Assembly (NCBI RefSeq): GCF_019977735.1 | Contig: NZ_AP025018.1 | Location: 7,568,580-7,632,579, forward strand | Reading direction: 5' to 3' | Length of the DNA: 64,000 nucleotides | DNA from: Calothrix sp. PCC 7716 | GTDB taxonomy: Bacteria; Cyanobacteriota; Cyanobacteriia; Cyanobacteriales; Nostocaceae | Shown here: piece by piece, positions 1 to 10,000 of the stretch | Layout: every line of letters begins with the position of its first letter | Position numbering within the stretch: the first letter of the stretch is position 1 | Program-made: the position numbers and the translations under genes | The notes under the pieces: generated by a model | What the model was told of the DNA's origin: nothing | Database searches by the model: none | The model's input: the letters and a program-made list of their open reading frames with translations, nothing else

Positions 1-238
1 GATACACTAGTTAAAATCGCATAGACTGTATATGCAGGAAGTTTTTTAGTTGGAAGTGTAAAGACTGACTTTTTTTTTGGCATTATCAACTAGTCGCTTA
101 CTAAAAAAACGTTTTGCAACTTCTACATTTTGTTTATCAAAACGTGGAATTTATATTGATTTCGTAACGCAAAAAGCATTTGAGAAGATTTGCAGTTAAC
201 TGAATGAGTTAAGTACTGGCATTTCGAGTTTCGCATTC

Positions 239-600
239 TCAGAATTTTTGTATAGGTTGTAGCACTTTTACCATAAATTTAGGAGACCCGATTTCTGTTG
301 TGGTGTAAGAGGCTTCACACCACTGTAAACTAATTTTAAGATAGCTCAAACCACGATTCCAATGAGGGTCAACATGTTGACGCAAACCAGCGGCCTCTAT
401 AGCAATACCTTGTACTGTACTATAAAGTAAAATTAAAGCAGCAATTAAATATAAACGCTCCAATGTCGGTCGCATTTCTAAGGCGAGAACCCTCCAACTC
501 AAAGGCGCCTAATTTACTATCGAGAAATAATTACTCGACGCGAAACCTTAAAGCATACTTATGTAATGTTTTTAAAGCTTGGTATATTTGGATTTGGGTT
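239..600 (-). pseudogene. IS4-like transposase, C-terminal remnant
   Basis: Read on the minus strand from about 600 downward, the segment gives pieces typical of the end of IS4-type DDE transposases: HKYALRFRVE, then an in-frame stop, then LFLDSKLGAFELEG and SRLRN, then a frame change near 470-480 into RPTLERLYLIAALILLYS and GLRQHVDPHWNRGLSYLKIS. One stop and one frameshift interrupt an otherwise continuous homology-like reading, so this is a decayed copy. No N-terminal half and no clear terminal repeats were found. The family call is from memory of cyanobacterial transposases, without a search. Confidence 0.6.
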
Positions 601-898
601 ATATTGGACATAAATCAGCAGATTTTAACCCAAATACTCTAGCTTTCTTAGCCTTTTAGCTCGGCTAGATTACCTCACCTAAATGGATAAGCGAGTTGTT
701 AATTAGTAGAGGATTTAAAGTGCGAACTCTATCCTTATGCATTGCTCTACTAAAGCCAGTCATCCCCCTAAAGATAGGTTTCAACTGCACGAATCGTACC
801 AAATATCTGACTATAGAGTTGGGTCGAGTTTAACATGATGCACCTGGTAGAAGTGTGGTAACTTTATCATCTCATGTTTCTTAGCCCTTTTTATAAGA

Positions 899-1192
899 TT
901 GCTTGATTTTACTGGGCTTTTCAGACTTCTGTCAGGCAGTCAGCTTCAAAAGTTTATAAATTTTCAAAAAGCAAAGTCGTTCGAGTGTCTTCTCCAACCA
1001 GGCGAGATGCTTTTTATACCGCCCTTCTGGTGGCATGGAGTCCACTCTATCTCTACGGATACAACAATCTCTATAAACTTTTGGTGGTCAACGCCTCTGA
1101 GGCAATGGCTCACACTTGCCGGGTTACGGACGCTATACTTTTTGAGTGCTCTAAAAATGCGATCCTTAGCCCGGTCATATAGAGCGTCCTAA
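899..1192 (+). pseudogene. JmjC/cupin-like dioxygenase, C-terminal fragment
   Basis: An open frame of 97 codons from a TTG carries LQPGEMLFIPPFWWHGVHSI and TISINFWW. These match the end of cupin_8/JmjC Fe(II)/2-oxoglutarate oxygenases, where the His of the WHGVHS-type segment is an iron ligand and the NFWW strand follows. The family normally needs about 250-350 residues and an upstream HxD pair, and nothing recognisable precedes this start. It is therefore best read as a broken 3' remnant lying between two transposase relics. Frame and motif are seen; loss of function is inferred. Confidence 0.55.
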
Positions 1193-1269
1193 TCTCCATG
1201 TTGGTAAGTAAAGCTCTTCAGGATTTTCGATGATAAAATTATCTTATAGTATATTTAAAAAGTTTGCTA

Positions 1270-1546
1270 GGCAAGGCTTTCAGTTCTGTAAAGGACGACC
1301 CGTAGTAGGCATTTGTTTAATGTATAGCTTCATCAATTTAGGAGCGTTTTGGTCTGCTGTCTTGTAGCGCCTCGTAAATGCGCTTACCACTTGCGTCGAA
1401 AAAATGGTGACAGAGAGAAATCAGCAAAGCTATAAGCGGTACGTGTTGTTAATATTGCATCAGAAGCGCTCAAATGTCGCATCATGTGCTTTGCCTAAAA
1501 GCTTGTAAGCGGCTTGATGGAATTCTCGAAGTTTGTTAGATTTCAT
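1270..1546 (-). pseudogene. Transposase N-terminal remnant, second family
   Basis: Minus-strand reading from an ATG at 1546 gives MKSNKLREFHQAAYKLLGKA and HDATFE, then shifts frame to LDAILTTRTAYSFADFSLSP and FFRRKW, shifts again to IYEALQDSRP, then to LMKLYIKQMPTTGRP. The order and content resemble the start of a large cyanobacterial DDE transposase family distinct from the IS4-like remnant at 239-600. At least three frameshifts within 280 bases show that it is dead. No catalytic part was found. Confidence 0.55.
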
Positions 1547-1995
1547 AATGGCAGTGTGAAATTTGGTGGTACTTATCTCAGCATCTGTGTCCATAGGGTC
1601 TGTATTCTAATAAAATTTCCTGATACGTACAGTTCATAAATACTACATACAAGTGTTCTTGAGAAGTAGGTGCCTTGGGTGCGGAATGTGGGATATAATG
1701 TCATAGGTTATCTTCCAGGCTGCATACTGTATTACTAAACCATATATAGCAGTTCTAACACCAGTGAGGTACAATGAATTCTTTTAAAATAGGTTTTTCA
1801 AGTTTTAACGTGTACCCCATTCGATCAAGAAACGCTATAACCTTAATTTAGAGGGCTATTGGGAAAGTATTATATTTTCATACTTGGTAATGACATTTTC
1901 TTATAATTGGCTTAATCGTAAATGGAATTTACATTCGTGCTGGTAGATGATCGCTCATGACGGCTGTTGTTTTTGATTTATTTTGGTAAAAAGCT
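1547..1995. other. Intergenic, no gene seen
   Basis: About 450 bases with stops in all frames and no convincing gene. It contains AT-rich stretches and a segment around 1745-1820 that looks like a transposon edge, but I could not pair it with a second end. It lies between transposase debris and the methyltransferase gene. Confidence 0.4.
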
Positions 1996-2787
1996 ATGGT
2001 AAAAAAGGCTCATAACGGAGACTGTTACTACGATCTAGTCGTTGATACTTACAATTTATTTCATCCTGAAGGAAATATCAATGATGCTCCTTTCTACAAG
2101 TCATTGATAGATGAAGTCAATGGCGCGGTTTTAGAGATGATGTGTGGCTCTGGAAGAGTTTTAATCCCCTTGTTGCGTCAGGGCGTTGATATCGATGGAC
2201 TTGATTGCTCAAATGAAATGCTTGCAAGCTGCCGTGAAAAAGCTCAAAAGGAAGGCTTGCATTGCAATCTTTATGAGCAGTTTACTCATGAAATGGAACT
2301 GCCTCGTCGTTATAAAACTGTCCTCTTCTCTTACTCCTCTTTCGCCTTACTGACAGATCGAACTAAGGCTTTTGAAACTTTACGCAAAATTTCTGTTCAC
2401 TTGGAAAATGAAGGACAGCTTATATTAGACATGAGTATTCCGTGGCTTTTGACAGAAGAAGCTAGTAATGGAATGTGGAAGTTAAGCCGGAAAGGGATGT
2501 TACCGGATAACCGTTTTGTCCACATAAGTCAAGTCGCAAATCATAACCGTTTAGAACAATTGGAGCATTTACAAATAAAGTATGAGGTTTATACAAATAG
2601 TAAATTAACGGATACGCTGCTTACTGAGATGCAGTGTCGCTATTACGGGAAGTATGAACTTCAACTGCTTCTTGAAAGAGCAGGCTTTTGCAGAATCAGC
2701 ACCTATGGAGATTTCAAAAATAGAGAACCAGAAGATGGCGATCGGGTAATCACATTTAGATGTTTCAAAAAACATTCAATGGACTGA
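1996..2787 (+). CDS. Class I SAM-dependent methyltransferase
   Basis: The 263-residue protein has a Rossmann-type methyltransferase fold signature. Motif I is AVLEMMCGSGRVLIPLL at about residues 44-60, a variant of the E/DxGxGxG loop, followed by the acidic end of strand 2 in DGLDCSNEML, and later FSYSSFALL and LENEGQLILDM as the strand 4 and 5 regions. It would transfer a methyl group from SAM to an unknown, probably small-molecule, substrate in the cytosol. No strong ribosome site precedes the ATG. It lies 390 bases upstream of the NRPS cluster on the same strand, with a miniature element between, so a tailoring role is possible but unproven. Confidence 0.75.
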   Translation: MVKKAHNGDCYYDLVVDTYNLFHPEGNINDAPFYKSLIDEVNGAVLEMMCGSGRVLIPLLRQGVDIDGLDCSNEMLASCREKAQKEGLHCNLYEQFTHEMELPRRYKTVLFSYSSFALLTDRTKAFETLRKISVHLENEGQLILDMSIPWLLTEEASNGMWKLSRKGMLPDNRFVHISQVANHNRLEQLEHLQIKYEVYTNSKLTDTLLTEMQCRYYGKYELQLLLERAGFCRISTYGDFKNREPEDGDRVITFRCFKKHSMD

Positions 2788-2836
2788 GCAGATTGAAAAC
2801 GGTAGAAAAGAAAAAAAACAGATTGATGGTAAGGAA

Positions 2837-3028
2837 TGTAACTTAAAGGAAAATGTGGCCGAAATTGAAGCATAAAATGACCGTAGTCCAAAACCTAAAG
2901 TGGAAAGGGATTTGAGAGAGTTGAATGCGCGTGCTTGCAGAGTATGACAACGGAATAATAAGTATTTCAGCAAACTTTGGGCGGCCACTTTATCCTTTAA
3001 AAACTGCCACTTTATCTTTTAAGTGACA
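2837..3028 (+). repeat. Miniature inverted-repeat element, copy 1
   Basis: The ends form inverted repeats: TGTAACTTAAAGGA at the left and TCTTTTAAGTGACA at the right, each followed inward by AARTGGCC-like repeats. A second internal GGCCACTTTATCCTTTAAAA lies near the right end. A close copy in the same orientation lies at 23928-24129, with matching ends and partly matching interior. Multiple short repeats at each end recall IS21-type termini, so this may be a non-autonomous derivative. No ORF is inside. Confidence 0.75.
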
Positions 3029-3180
3029 CGAAAATTCTCGCTTATGCTTCCATAGTCAGAAAAGTTTTGGGTATGGTAACAGTTACGTTCCCGGATATGA
3101 TATAAAATGGTTATTATATACAGTCGCAGAAATGATGGAGAAAGCTGTACTTAGAAAAGGACAGAAAAGGAGAACCGAGC

Positions 3181-3507
3181 ATGAACGAACTAGTGCAACG
3201 ATTATCACAAGGAAATCATCCTGTTGAAGCCAGTTTACGACCTGAAAAAACCATTGCAGCACTCAAAGAGAGTATTGACAGAGGGTACGTTCATATCAAA
3301 TTCACTCAAACTAAAGGAGGTACTGATTTAGGTGTCAGACTTGATCCAAAAGCATCCAATCTTAAAGAGGCTGACTTCGAGCATGAAGCGGGGAAAGTCC
3401 ACTTGGTTGGAAATCTGACACTTAATTACATAAAAGTGCGATGCATTGCAGATATTGACCTAAAAACCCTTGAAGGATCGGGACATCTTGAGCCAATAGA
3501 AGAATGA
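3181..3507 (+). CDS. Small conserved-type protein upstream of mbtH, function unknown
   Basis: A 108-residue soluble protein with no signal peptide or membrane segment. A good Shine-Dalgarno (AAAGGAGAA) stands about 10 bases before the ATG. The sequence alternates hydrophobic and charged residues with several Gly (TKGGTDLGVRLD, GKVHLVGNLTLNYIKVR), suggesting a mostly beta fold. I do not recognise a named domain. Its position directly before the MbtH gene and on the same strand as the NRPS genes suggests a role in, or transfer with, the biosynthetic cluster. It is the first gene inside the pair of miniature elements. Confidence 0.6.
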   Translation: MNELVQRLSQGNHPVEASLRPEKTIAALKESIDRGYVHIKFTQTKGGTDLGVRLDPKASNLKEADFEHEAGKVHLVGNLTLNYIKVRCIADIDLKTLEGSGHLEPIEE

Positions 3508-3623
3508 GATGCGCTCTTAGCGATCTGTACAGAGTTCACGAATGACTTGTCTGAAGCAGGAAGACTTTGAGCGTTCCTACCTTGTTATGCAAGGCAGAAC
3601 TAATTAACTAACAGGAGACAACG

Positions 3624-3851
3624 ATGAATAGAGATGACTATGAAGACAACACAATTTACAAAGTAGTTTTGAATCATGAAGAGCAGTATTCAATTTGGCC
3701 TGCGGATCGGGAGAACGCCTTGGGTTGGAAGGATGCAGGCAAAAGTGGTCTTAAGGCGGAATGCCTAGCTTATATTAAGGAAGTGTGGACTGATATGAGA
3801 CCGCTCAGCCTTAGAAAAAAAATGGAGGAGTCAGCGCAAAGTTTAGCATAG
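3624..3851 (+). CDS. mbtH-like: MbtH-family NRPS accessory protein
   Basis: The 75-residue protein carries the MbtH signature: [20 protein letters not shown] near the start, then [10 protein letters not shown] and a C-terminal [13 protein letters not shown] (the NxEEQYSxWP...P.GW...G......CL.YI...W.DMRPLSL pattern). MbtH proteins bind the A-core subdomain of adenylation domains and help them fold or work. A clear ribosome site (AGGAGA) precedes the ATG. Its likely partners are the adenylation domains encoded at 15.5-23.5 kb. It is of normal family length and looks intact. Confidence 0.93.
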   Translation: MNRDDYEDNTIYKVVLNHEEQYSIWPADRENALGWKDAGKSGLKAECLAYIKEVWTDMRPLSLRKKMEESAQSLA

Positions 3852-3895
3852 CTCTACTCTATAAGAAACGCGCTTGGGCACTTGCGTGCTTGCGG

Positions 3896-4027
3896 GTGAG
3901 ACCGAAAAGTTTTCTAAAAGACTTCTCAGCGCTTCTGACGGAACGCAGATACAATAAGCTCAAATTATACGCCCAAGCCAAAGAAAAAACCGTAACTCAA
4001 CTTGTAGAAGACTGGGTAGACAGGTGA
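3896..4027 (+). pseudogene. Relic of an IS605-type small RHH-like ORF (43 codons)
   Basis: From a GTG at 3896 the frame reads MRPKSFLKDFSALLTERRYN then KLKLYAQAKEKTVTQLVEDW before a stop at 4025. This resembles the short CopG/ribbon-helix-helix-like ORF often found just before tnpB in cyanobacterial IS605-type elements. After the stop, removing five bases restores LPELDN, as though an insertion truncated it. A right-end-type hairpin lies only 70 bases downstream, so the intervening tnpB seems deleted. Confidence 0.45.
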
Positions 4028-4095
4028 GTATTGCCAGAGTTAGACAACACCTCGGACACACACGAGGGGTGTACCTCGTAGTTGCTTCACTATCC

Positions 4096-4121
4096 ATCCC
4101 CACCGTAAAGGCGGTGGGGGA
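4096..4121 (+). repeat. IS200/IS605-type end hairpin
   Basis: ATCCCCACCG and CGGTGGGGGAT form a stem of eight G/C-rich pairs with a six-base loop (TAAAGG), followed by TTCGTG. This is the usual look of the right-end hairpin recognised by TnpA in IS200/IS605 elements. It lacks a T-tract, so it is less like a terminator. Confidence 0.55.
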
Positions 4122-4157
4122 TTTCGTGGAGTTTAGTTAAGAGTTTGATGCGTCGGA

Positions 4158-4358
4158 GTGCTCAGGACAATTAATATTGGGCAGAAGTTGAGCGAAGTAA
4201 AAGAACAGTTAGGTCAAGTAGGTCACAGAAATTTCAGAACTTGGCTCAAGGCTGAGTTTGACTGGAGTGTTAGAATATCTGCTAGATTTATGCAAGTAGC
4301 TACTCAATTTAAATGTGCCAATTTGGCACATTTGAACATTACTGTTTCAGACCTTTAA
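4158..4358 (+). pseudogene. DUF3102-like fragment
   Basis: The frame carries IGQKLSEVKEQLGQVGHRNF and RTWLKAEFDWS plus ARFMQVATQFKCANLAHLNI, matching the N-terminal helix block of DUF3102 proteins (often plasmid- or phage-linked DNA-binding-like proteins). Only about 60 residues remain, no good ribosome site precedes the GTG, and the frame stops soon after the conserved block. It is probably a fragment brought in with mobile DNA. Confidence 0.5.
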
Positions 4359-4393
4359 TCTAATGACTTATTTTCCTACAACAATAAGTAGTT

Positions 4394-4486
4394 GTGCAAA
4401 ATTAATTGTACATTCCAAAAAATGGAAGTCCTTGCGATTGCTTCGTTCCTCGCAATGACTATATATATTTAATTTTGCCTAAGCAC
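4394..4486. repeat. Small palindromic element
   Basis: GTGCAAAATTAA at 4394-4405 is answered by TTAATTTTGCCTAAGCAC at 4469-4486. Between them are shorter palindromes, TTCCAAAAAATGGAA and one built on TTGCGA/TCGCAA. It looks like a miniature mobile repeat and not a gene. Confidence 0.5.
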
Positions 4487-4602
4487 TTAGAATATAGATG
4501 GCAACAGCTACAAAACAAATGAGTCGAAGCAACAAGACACTACAAGTTGGCAAAGGTTGAGTAGGTCAACTCATGTAAAAGAATGTGAACGGAGGTATCA
4601 TT

Positions 4603-4938
4603 ATGGCAACAATGGGAAAATATTGCAAAGCTTATTCTCTGAAAAAATTACGTGAGTTTACTCAGTGGACGGAGTGTGCTGAAAATACAAGGAAAGAAAA
4701 GAAGAAAGTTTCGGGCAGGGAAGTTGAAATTAATAGGGAGCTAAGAGATAATGACTTTCTTTACCTGCAAGAAAACTATGTAGTCACAGATGGAATTTTC
4801 AAGGATGAGAATATCATTTTTGAGAATGTAACACCTGAATGGCAAGAATTTTGTCACAAAACCCTCGCATTTGAGATTCCAGTCTACGAAACCGCACAAG
4901 TACAAGCATCAACAAATCAAAATAAAAGTAATTCTTAA
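4603..4938 (+). CDS. Conserved-type small protein preceding the FAAL gene
   Basis: A soluble protein of about 111 residues, beginning MATMGKYCKAYSLKKLREF. I prefer the ATG at 4603 over one 18 bases earlier because a GGAGG lies 7-8 bases before it. It has a basic middle (NTRKEKKKVSGREVEINREL) and ends in a Gln/Asn/Ser-rich tail. Similar short proteins sit at the head of cyanobacterial NRPS/PKS clusters in my recollection, but no activity is known to me. It ends 15 bases before the FAAL gene, so the two are almost certainly co-transcribed. Confidence 0.65.
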   Translation: MATMGKYCKAYSLKKLREFTQWTECAENTRKEKKKVSGREVEINRELRDNDFLYLQENYVVTDGIFKDENIIFENVTPEWQEFCHKTLAFEIPVYETAQVQASTNQNKSNS

Positions 4939-4953
4939 GGTGGAGACACTTGC

Positions 4954-7080
4954 ATGAATAAGTCAGTGCAACAATCGCCCTTTTTCGAGCCAATCGTTGA
5001 ACATACTACACTAGTCGAACTCCTGCGGTGGAGAGCAATGCAGCAGCCTAAACAAAAGGCATATACTTTTCTACTCGACGAAGAAGTTGAGGGATACCAT
5101 TTGACTTATGAAGAACTGGATTGTCAAGCTCGATCCATCGGCGCCTTGCTACAAAGTTGGGGAGTAAGTGGAGAGCGTGCGCTGCTACTCTATCCGCCCG
5201 GTTTAGAGTTCATTTTCGCGTTTTTTGGTTGCCTGTATGCTGGGGTTGTTGCTGTACCTGCTTATCCACCTCAATTCAATCGGCCCATGCCCCGGCTTCA
5301 AGCTATTGTGGCGGATGCACAAGTAAAGGTAGCACTCACAACAAAACAGATTCTATCCAATATAGAGCATCAATCCACTCATGTTGCAGGCTTGGAGACT
5401 ATGCAATGGTTAGCTACAGATGGTATTGCAGGTAGTATAAAGGACAACTGGCAGGAACCAGTGATAACTAAAGGCACTTTAGCTTTCCTGCAATACACTT
5501 CGGGTTCCACAGCTGCGCCGAAGGGTGTGATGGTAAGTCATGGCAATATTCTGCATAACGAACGAATTATCCAAAAAGCTTTTGAGCATACATCACAAAC
5601 TGCCATCGTAGGCTGGTTGCCCCTTTTTCATGATATGGGTCTAATCGGGAATATGCTTCAGCCCCTGTACTTAGGTACCCCATGCGTCCTCATGTCTCCT
5701 ATGGCTTTTTTGCAGCGTCCCTTGCGCTGGCTCCAAGCTATTTCTCACTACAAAGCTACTACCAGCGGCGGTCCCAATTTTGCTTACGACCTATGTGTTC
5801 GTAAAATCACTCCTGAGCAACGGGTTACTCTTGATCTAAGTAGCTGGGAGGTGGCTTTCAATGGAGCTGAACCTGTCCGTGCCAACACTCTTGAACAGTT
5901 TGCTCGCACTTTCGCTGATTGTGGCTTCCGTGCCCGCGCATTTTACCCATGTTACGGCATGGCAGAAACGACTCTAATTGTTTCTGGTGGTTCCAAGACA
6001 GCCCCACCAGTACTTCAAAACTTTCAGAAAACAGCACTAGAGAAAAATTGGGTCGTGCCAGCCAGTCAAGAAGATGTTCTTGCCAAGACACTGGTTAGCT
6101 GTGGTCAACCCCTGCAAGATTTGCATATAGTGATTGCGAATCCCAAAACATTAACCCACTGTAAATCCGATGAGGTGGGTGAAATTTGGGTATCAGGTCC
6201 TAGCGTAGCTCAGGGCTACTACAACAGAACCGAGGAGACGGAGCATGCTTTCCGGGCATACCTAATAGACACTGGCGAGGGGCCGTTTCTACGCACAGGA
6301 GACCTAGGATTTTTAAAGTCTGGTGAACTGTTTATCACTGGTCGTCTCAAAGATGTTATCATCATTCGGGGTTGCAATCACTATCCTCAAGACATTGAAT
6401 GGACTGTGGAACAGAGCCACCCTGCACTACAACCTAGCTGTGGTGCAGCGTTCTCTATTGATGTTGCGGGTGAAGAGCGGCTGGTGGTAGCTCAAGAAGT
6501 GAAGCGCAGTCACCTGCGAAACCTGAACGTTGAGGAGGTTATGAGAGCTATCCGTAAGGCGGTGGCCTCTCATCATGATTTGCATGTTTATGCATTGTTG
6601 TTGCTTAAGACAGGAAGCATCCCGAAAACTTCAAGTGGCAAGATTCAACGCCATGCCTGCCGTGCTAGCTTTGTAAATGGAAGCCTGAATGTTCTAGAAA
6701 GCAGCATCTTAGAAGGCTTCTATTCCACAGGAAACGAAGATAGCCTTACTCGTGAAGCTTTGCTGGCAACAAAACCAAAAGACCGCCAGCCGCTGCTAGA
6801 GTTTTATCTTCAACAGCAGGTTGCTCAGATTTTAAAAGTAGATCTTGTGCAGGTAGACCGACAGCATCCCCTGGCAACTCTGGGGCTTGACTCTCTCATG
6901 GCGTTGGAACTGAAAAACCAAGTCGAGGATGACCTAGCAGTAGCTATACCTATGGAGAGCTTTCTCGGTGACTCCAGTGTAATTCAACTCGCAACGCAAC
7001 TGACAACATACTTGTCTAAGGCATCTATGTCACTCGTCACAGCAAACGCTAGTAATGATTGGGAGGAAGGTGAACTGTGA
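4954..7080 (+). CDS. Fatty acyl-AMP ligase fused to acyl carrier protein
   Basis: The 708-residue starter enzyme has a FAAL domain at about residues 15-590. Visible are the ATP-binding motif YTSGSTAAPKG (181-191), the FAAL-typical WLPLFHDMGLIG (221-232), RAFYPCYGMAETT, FLRTGDLGFL and GRLKDVIIIRGCNHYPQDIE. An ACP follows with LGLDSLMALEL, whose Ser at about 647 would carry phosphopantetheine. The enzyme would activate a free fatty acid as acyl-AMP and load it on its own ACP, so the product should be lipid-tailed. A ribosome site (AAGGTGGAGA) precedes the ATG. Its stop overlaps the next GTG start by 4 nt. All motifs look intact. Confidence 0.93.
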   Translation: MNKSVQQSPFFEPIVEHTTLVELLRWRAMQQPKQKAYTFLLDEEVEGYHLTYEELDCQARSIGALLQSWGVSGERALLLYPPGLEFIFAFFGCLYAGVVAVPAYPPQFNRPMPRLQAIVADAQVKVALTTKQILSNIEHQSTHVAGLETMQWLATDGIAGSIKDNWQEPVITKGTLAFLQYTSGSTAAPKGVMVSHGNILHNERIIQKAFEHTSQTAIVGWLPLFHDMGLIGNMLQPLYLGTPCVLMSPMAFLQRPLRWLQAISHYKATTSGGPNFAYDLCVRKITPEQRVTLDLSSWEVAFNGAEPVRANTLEQFARTFADCGFRARAFYPCYGMAETTLIVSGGSKTAPPVLQNFQKTALEKNWVVPASQEDVLAKTLVSCGQPLQDLHIVIANPKTLTHCKSDEVGEIWVSGPSVAQGYYNRTEETEHAFRAYLIDTGEGPFLRTGDLGFLKSGELFITGRLKDVIIIRGCNHYPQDIEWTVEQSHPALQPSCGAAFSIDVAGEERLVVAQEVKRSHLRNLNVEEVMRAIRKAVASHHDLHVYALLLLKTGSIPKTSSGKIQRHACRASFVNGSLNVLESSILEGFYSTGNEDSLTREALLATKPKDRQPLLEFYLQQQVAQILKVDLVQVDRQHPLATLGLDSLMALELKNQVEDDLAVAIPMESFLGDSSVIQLATQLTTYLSKASMSLVTANASNDWEEGEL

Positions 7081-10000
7081 TACTAACGGAGTTCTTAGAA
7101 AATCTTTCTGAAAAAGGTGTAGAGTTATGGGTTAGCGGGGGCGGGTTACGCTATCGCGCCCCTAAAGGAGTTATGACACCAGATCTGCTTCAAGAGTTGG
7201 CAGACCGTAAGGTGGAGCTTCTTTCGTTTCTTGAGCAGCTAAACCAACCGCAACGAAAGCAGGAAATTGTTGCCCCACCTCTCTTGCCTCGACCAAGAGA
7301 GAGCAACTTACCGCTCTCCTATTCTCAGGAAGAACTGTGGCTTATTGAACAACTTAGTTTTAAGAACTTTGCCCCTACAATATCTTTTGCTATTCGCCTA
7401 AGTGGCAACCTTAATATAGAGGTGTTCAAGCGTAGCCTTCAAGAAATTGTGCAGCGTCATGAGGCTTTGCGAACCACTTTCAAAACAGTAAATGGGCAAC
7501 CAATACAAGTTATCGCTCCAGCCCTTAAGATGCCATTGCCTATAGTGGATCTCTCAGAGTTGCCAGAGATTAAGCAAAAAGAAAAAGTTCTACAGCTCGC
7601 CTCAAATGAGAACCAACCTCCTTTCGACCTGACCCAAGGACCGCTCATTCGGGCTACCTTACTAAAGATAAACTTAGTAGAATATGTACTGTGCTTAAGC
7701 GTACATCACATAGTCTTCGATATTGGGTCTGCAAAGGTCTTTATCCACGAACTGGCAAGGCTTTACACAGCTTTTTCTTCCGGAAAACCGTCACCATTGT
7801 CAGATCTGCCCATCCAATATGCTGACTTTGCGGTTTGGCAAAAACAGTGGTTACAAACAAGAGCTTTGGTTGATCGATTAGACTACTGGAAGCGGCAGCT
7901 AGCTGACAATTTACCTATCCTAACATTACCGACCGACCGACCAAGACCTCCATTACAAAGCTGCCAGGTTGCACAGCAATCTTTCCAAATTCCCCTTGGC
8001 TTATCTGAGTCGCTGCGACAGCTAAGTCGTAGGGAAGGTGCTACTCTCTTCATGACACTGCTGGCTGCATTTAAGACGTTACTTTACCGGTACTCTGGTC
8101 AGGAAAATATTTCTGTAGGTTCTCCTACCTTAGGTCGTGTTCATCCTTATACTAAAAATTTAATAGGCTCCTTTGCTTACCCGCTAGTGTTACTTACTAA
8201 TATGTCTGGAGATCCCACGTTCCGTGAGCTTCTAGCTCGCGTTCGTGAAGTGGCTCTAGGGGCTTATGCACATCAAGACGTACCTTTTCTCAAAGTAGTG
8301 GAGGTTGCACAGCCCAAACGTAGTGGGCAAAACGGTCAGCTTTTTCAGGTGATGTTTACCTATCCTCCTAAAGTAGAAGCTATAGATCTGCCAGGACTAG
8401 TACTTAGTCCTATACAAGACTTCGCAAATGCAACATCACACTATGATTTAGTGTTGAGCATGATGGAGGAAACAGAAGGGCTGTGTGGCTTGCTGATGTA
8501 CAACCCCGATATCTTTGATATCCAGACCATAAGTCAGATGGCAAAAAACTTTCAAACTTTATTGAAAGGTATAGTGGAGCAACCTGACGAACACCTCTCA
8601 AGATTGCCAATTTTGAGTGACCTAGAACAACATCAACAGCTAACGAATTGGAACAATACGCAAATAACTGATCTCCAAGCTGCTTGTATACACGAGTTGT
8701 TTGAGAATCAAGCACAGCAAATACCCGATGCGGTTGCGATAGTCTTTGAGAATGAACAACTGACCTACCAAGAACTTAATATCCGTGCAAATCAGTTAGC
8801 TTATCATCTAAAAGCATTGGGTGTGGAACCAGAAGTGTGTGTTGGTCTCTTTACAGAGCGTTCACTCGAGACAGTGGTAGGACTTTTGGGTATCCTTAAA
8901 GCTGGCGGTGCTTATGTTACCTTAGATACACAGTATCCTAAAAAATACATTTCCTCTATATTGGAGGAGGCACAATTACCTTTAATCTTGACCCAGAGCT
9001 GGCTTTTAGAAAAGCTTCCTGCGCATAGAACACAGGTGATTTGTCTGGACTCGGATTGGGAGAGTATTGCACAGCAAAGCAAGGAGAATCCAGTCAGCGG
9101 TGCGACAGATAAGAGTTTAGCATATGTTCTCTATGCATCAAAGTGGGGAACTCAAATTGAGCATCGCGGAATTTATCAACGCTTACAGTGGCTACAGGGT
9201 GAGTTTGGTCTCTCCAAAGTAGATGTTACGCTGCATAAGGCATCGTCAGTCTCAGATACTTCTATATGGGAGGTTTTCTGGTCTTTGGTTTACGGTAATC
9301 GTTTAGTTATTGTAACCACAGGAAACCAAGACAATTCCGCCCATTTGCAAAACCTGATTGCTGAGCAAAGAATCAGTTTCATTCACTTTACTCCTGCCAC
9401 TTTATCTGCTTGGATCGAAGTTTGCAAAAATTCAGCAGCTGAATTGACTTCGTTGCGCTATGTGTTCTGCAGTGGGACTCCTTTAAGAAGTCAGTTGGTT
9501 GACCGATTTTTTCAATTTATTTCATGTAAGTTACGCTATTTTTATGGTTATCCTGAAACGGGAACAGAAGTTATTTCTCAAGTTTGTCAACCTGGAGAAC
9601 TTAGAGATTTCGTGCCTGCTGGTCATCCCACTTATGTATCGGTTTATATTGTAGACCAGTACTTACAACCAGTCCCTTTAGGTGGAATTGGTGAAATTTG
9701 CATTGCTGGTGAGGGAATATCTCGTGGCTATCTGCACAGTCCAAAAGCAACAGCAGAACGTTTGATCGAAAATCCCTTCTCGGACTCATATAATAAAAAA
9801 CGTTTATTCAAAACAGGTAGCCAAGGTCGTCGGTTGAACGATGGTACACTTGAGCTATTAGGCTCCAATAGTAGGTACACTTGGATTAATGGTTTCCATA
9901 TTAATTTAGGAGAGCTAGAAGCCATCTTGCTAGAAGATCCGCTAGTTGATGACTGTGTAGTATTAGTGCGAGAAACGGAGACATTCAAGCAGGAACTTGT

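Noticed and set aside
4096-4121. Rho-independent terminator after mbtH
   Set aside because: The stem has no following T-run and looks more like an IS200/IS605 end hairpin.
5121-5435. Second plus-strand frame inside the FAAL gene
   Set aside because: Shadow frame of a gene with clear FAAL motifs; composition unlike a protein.
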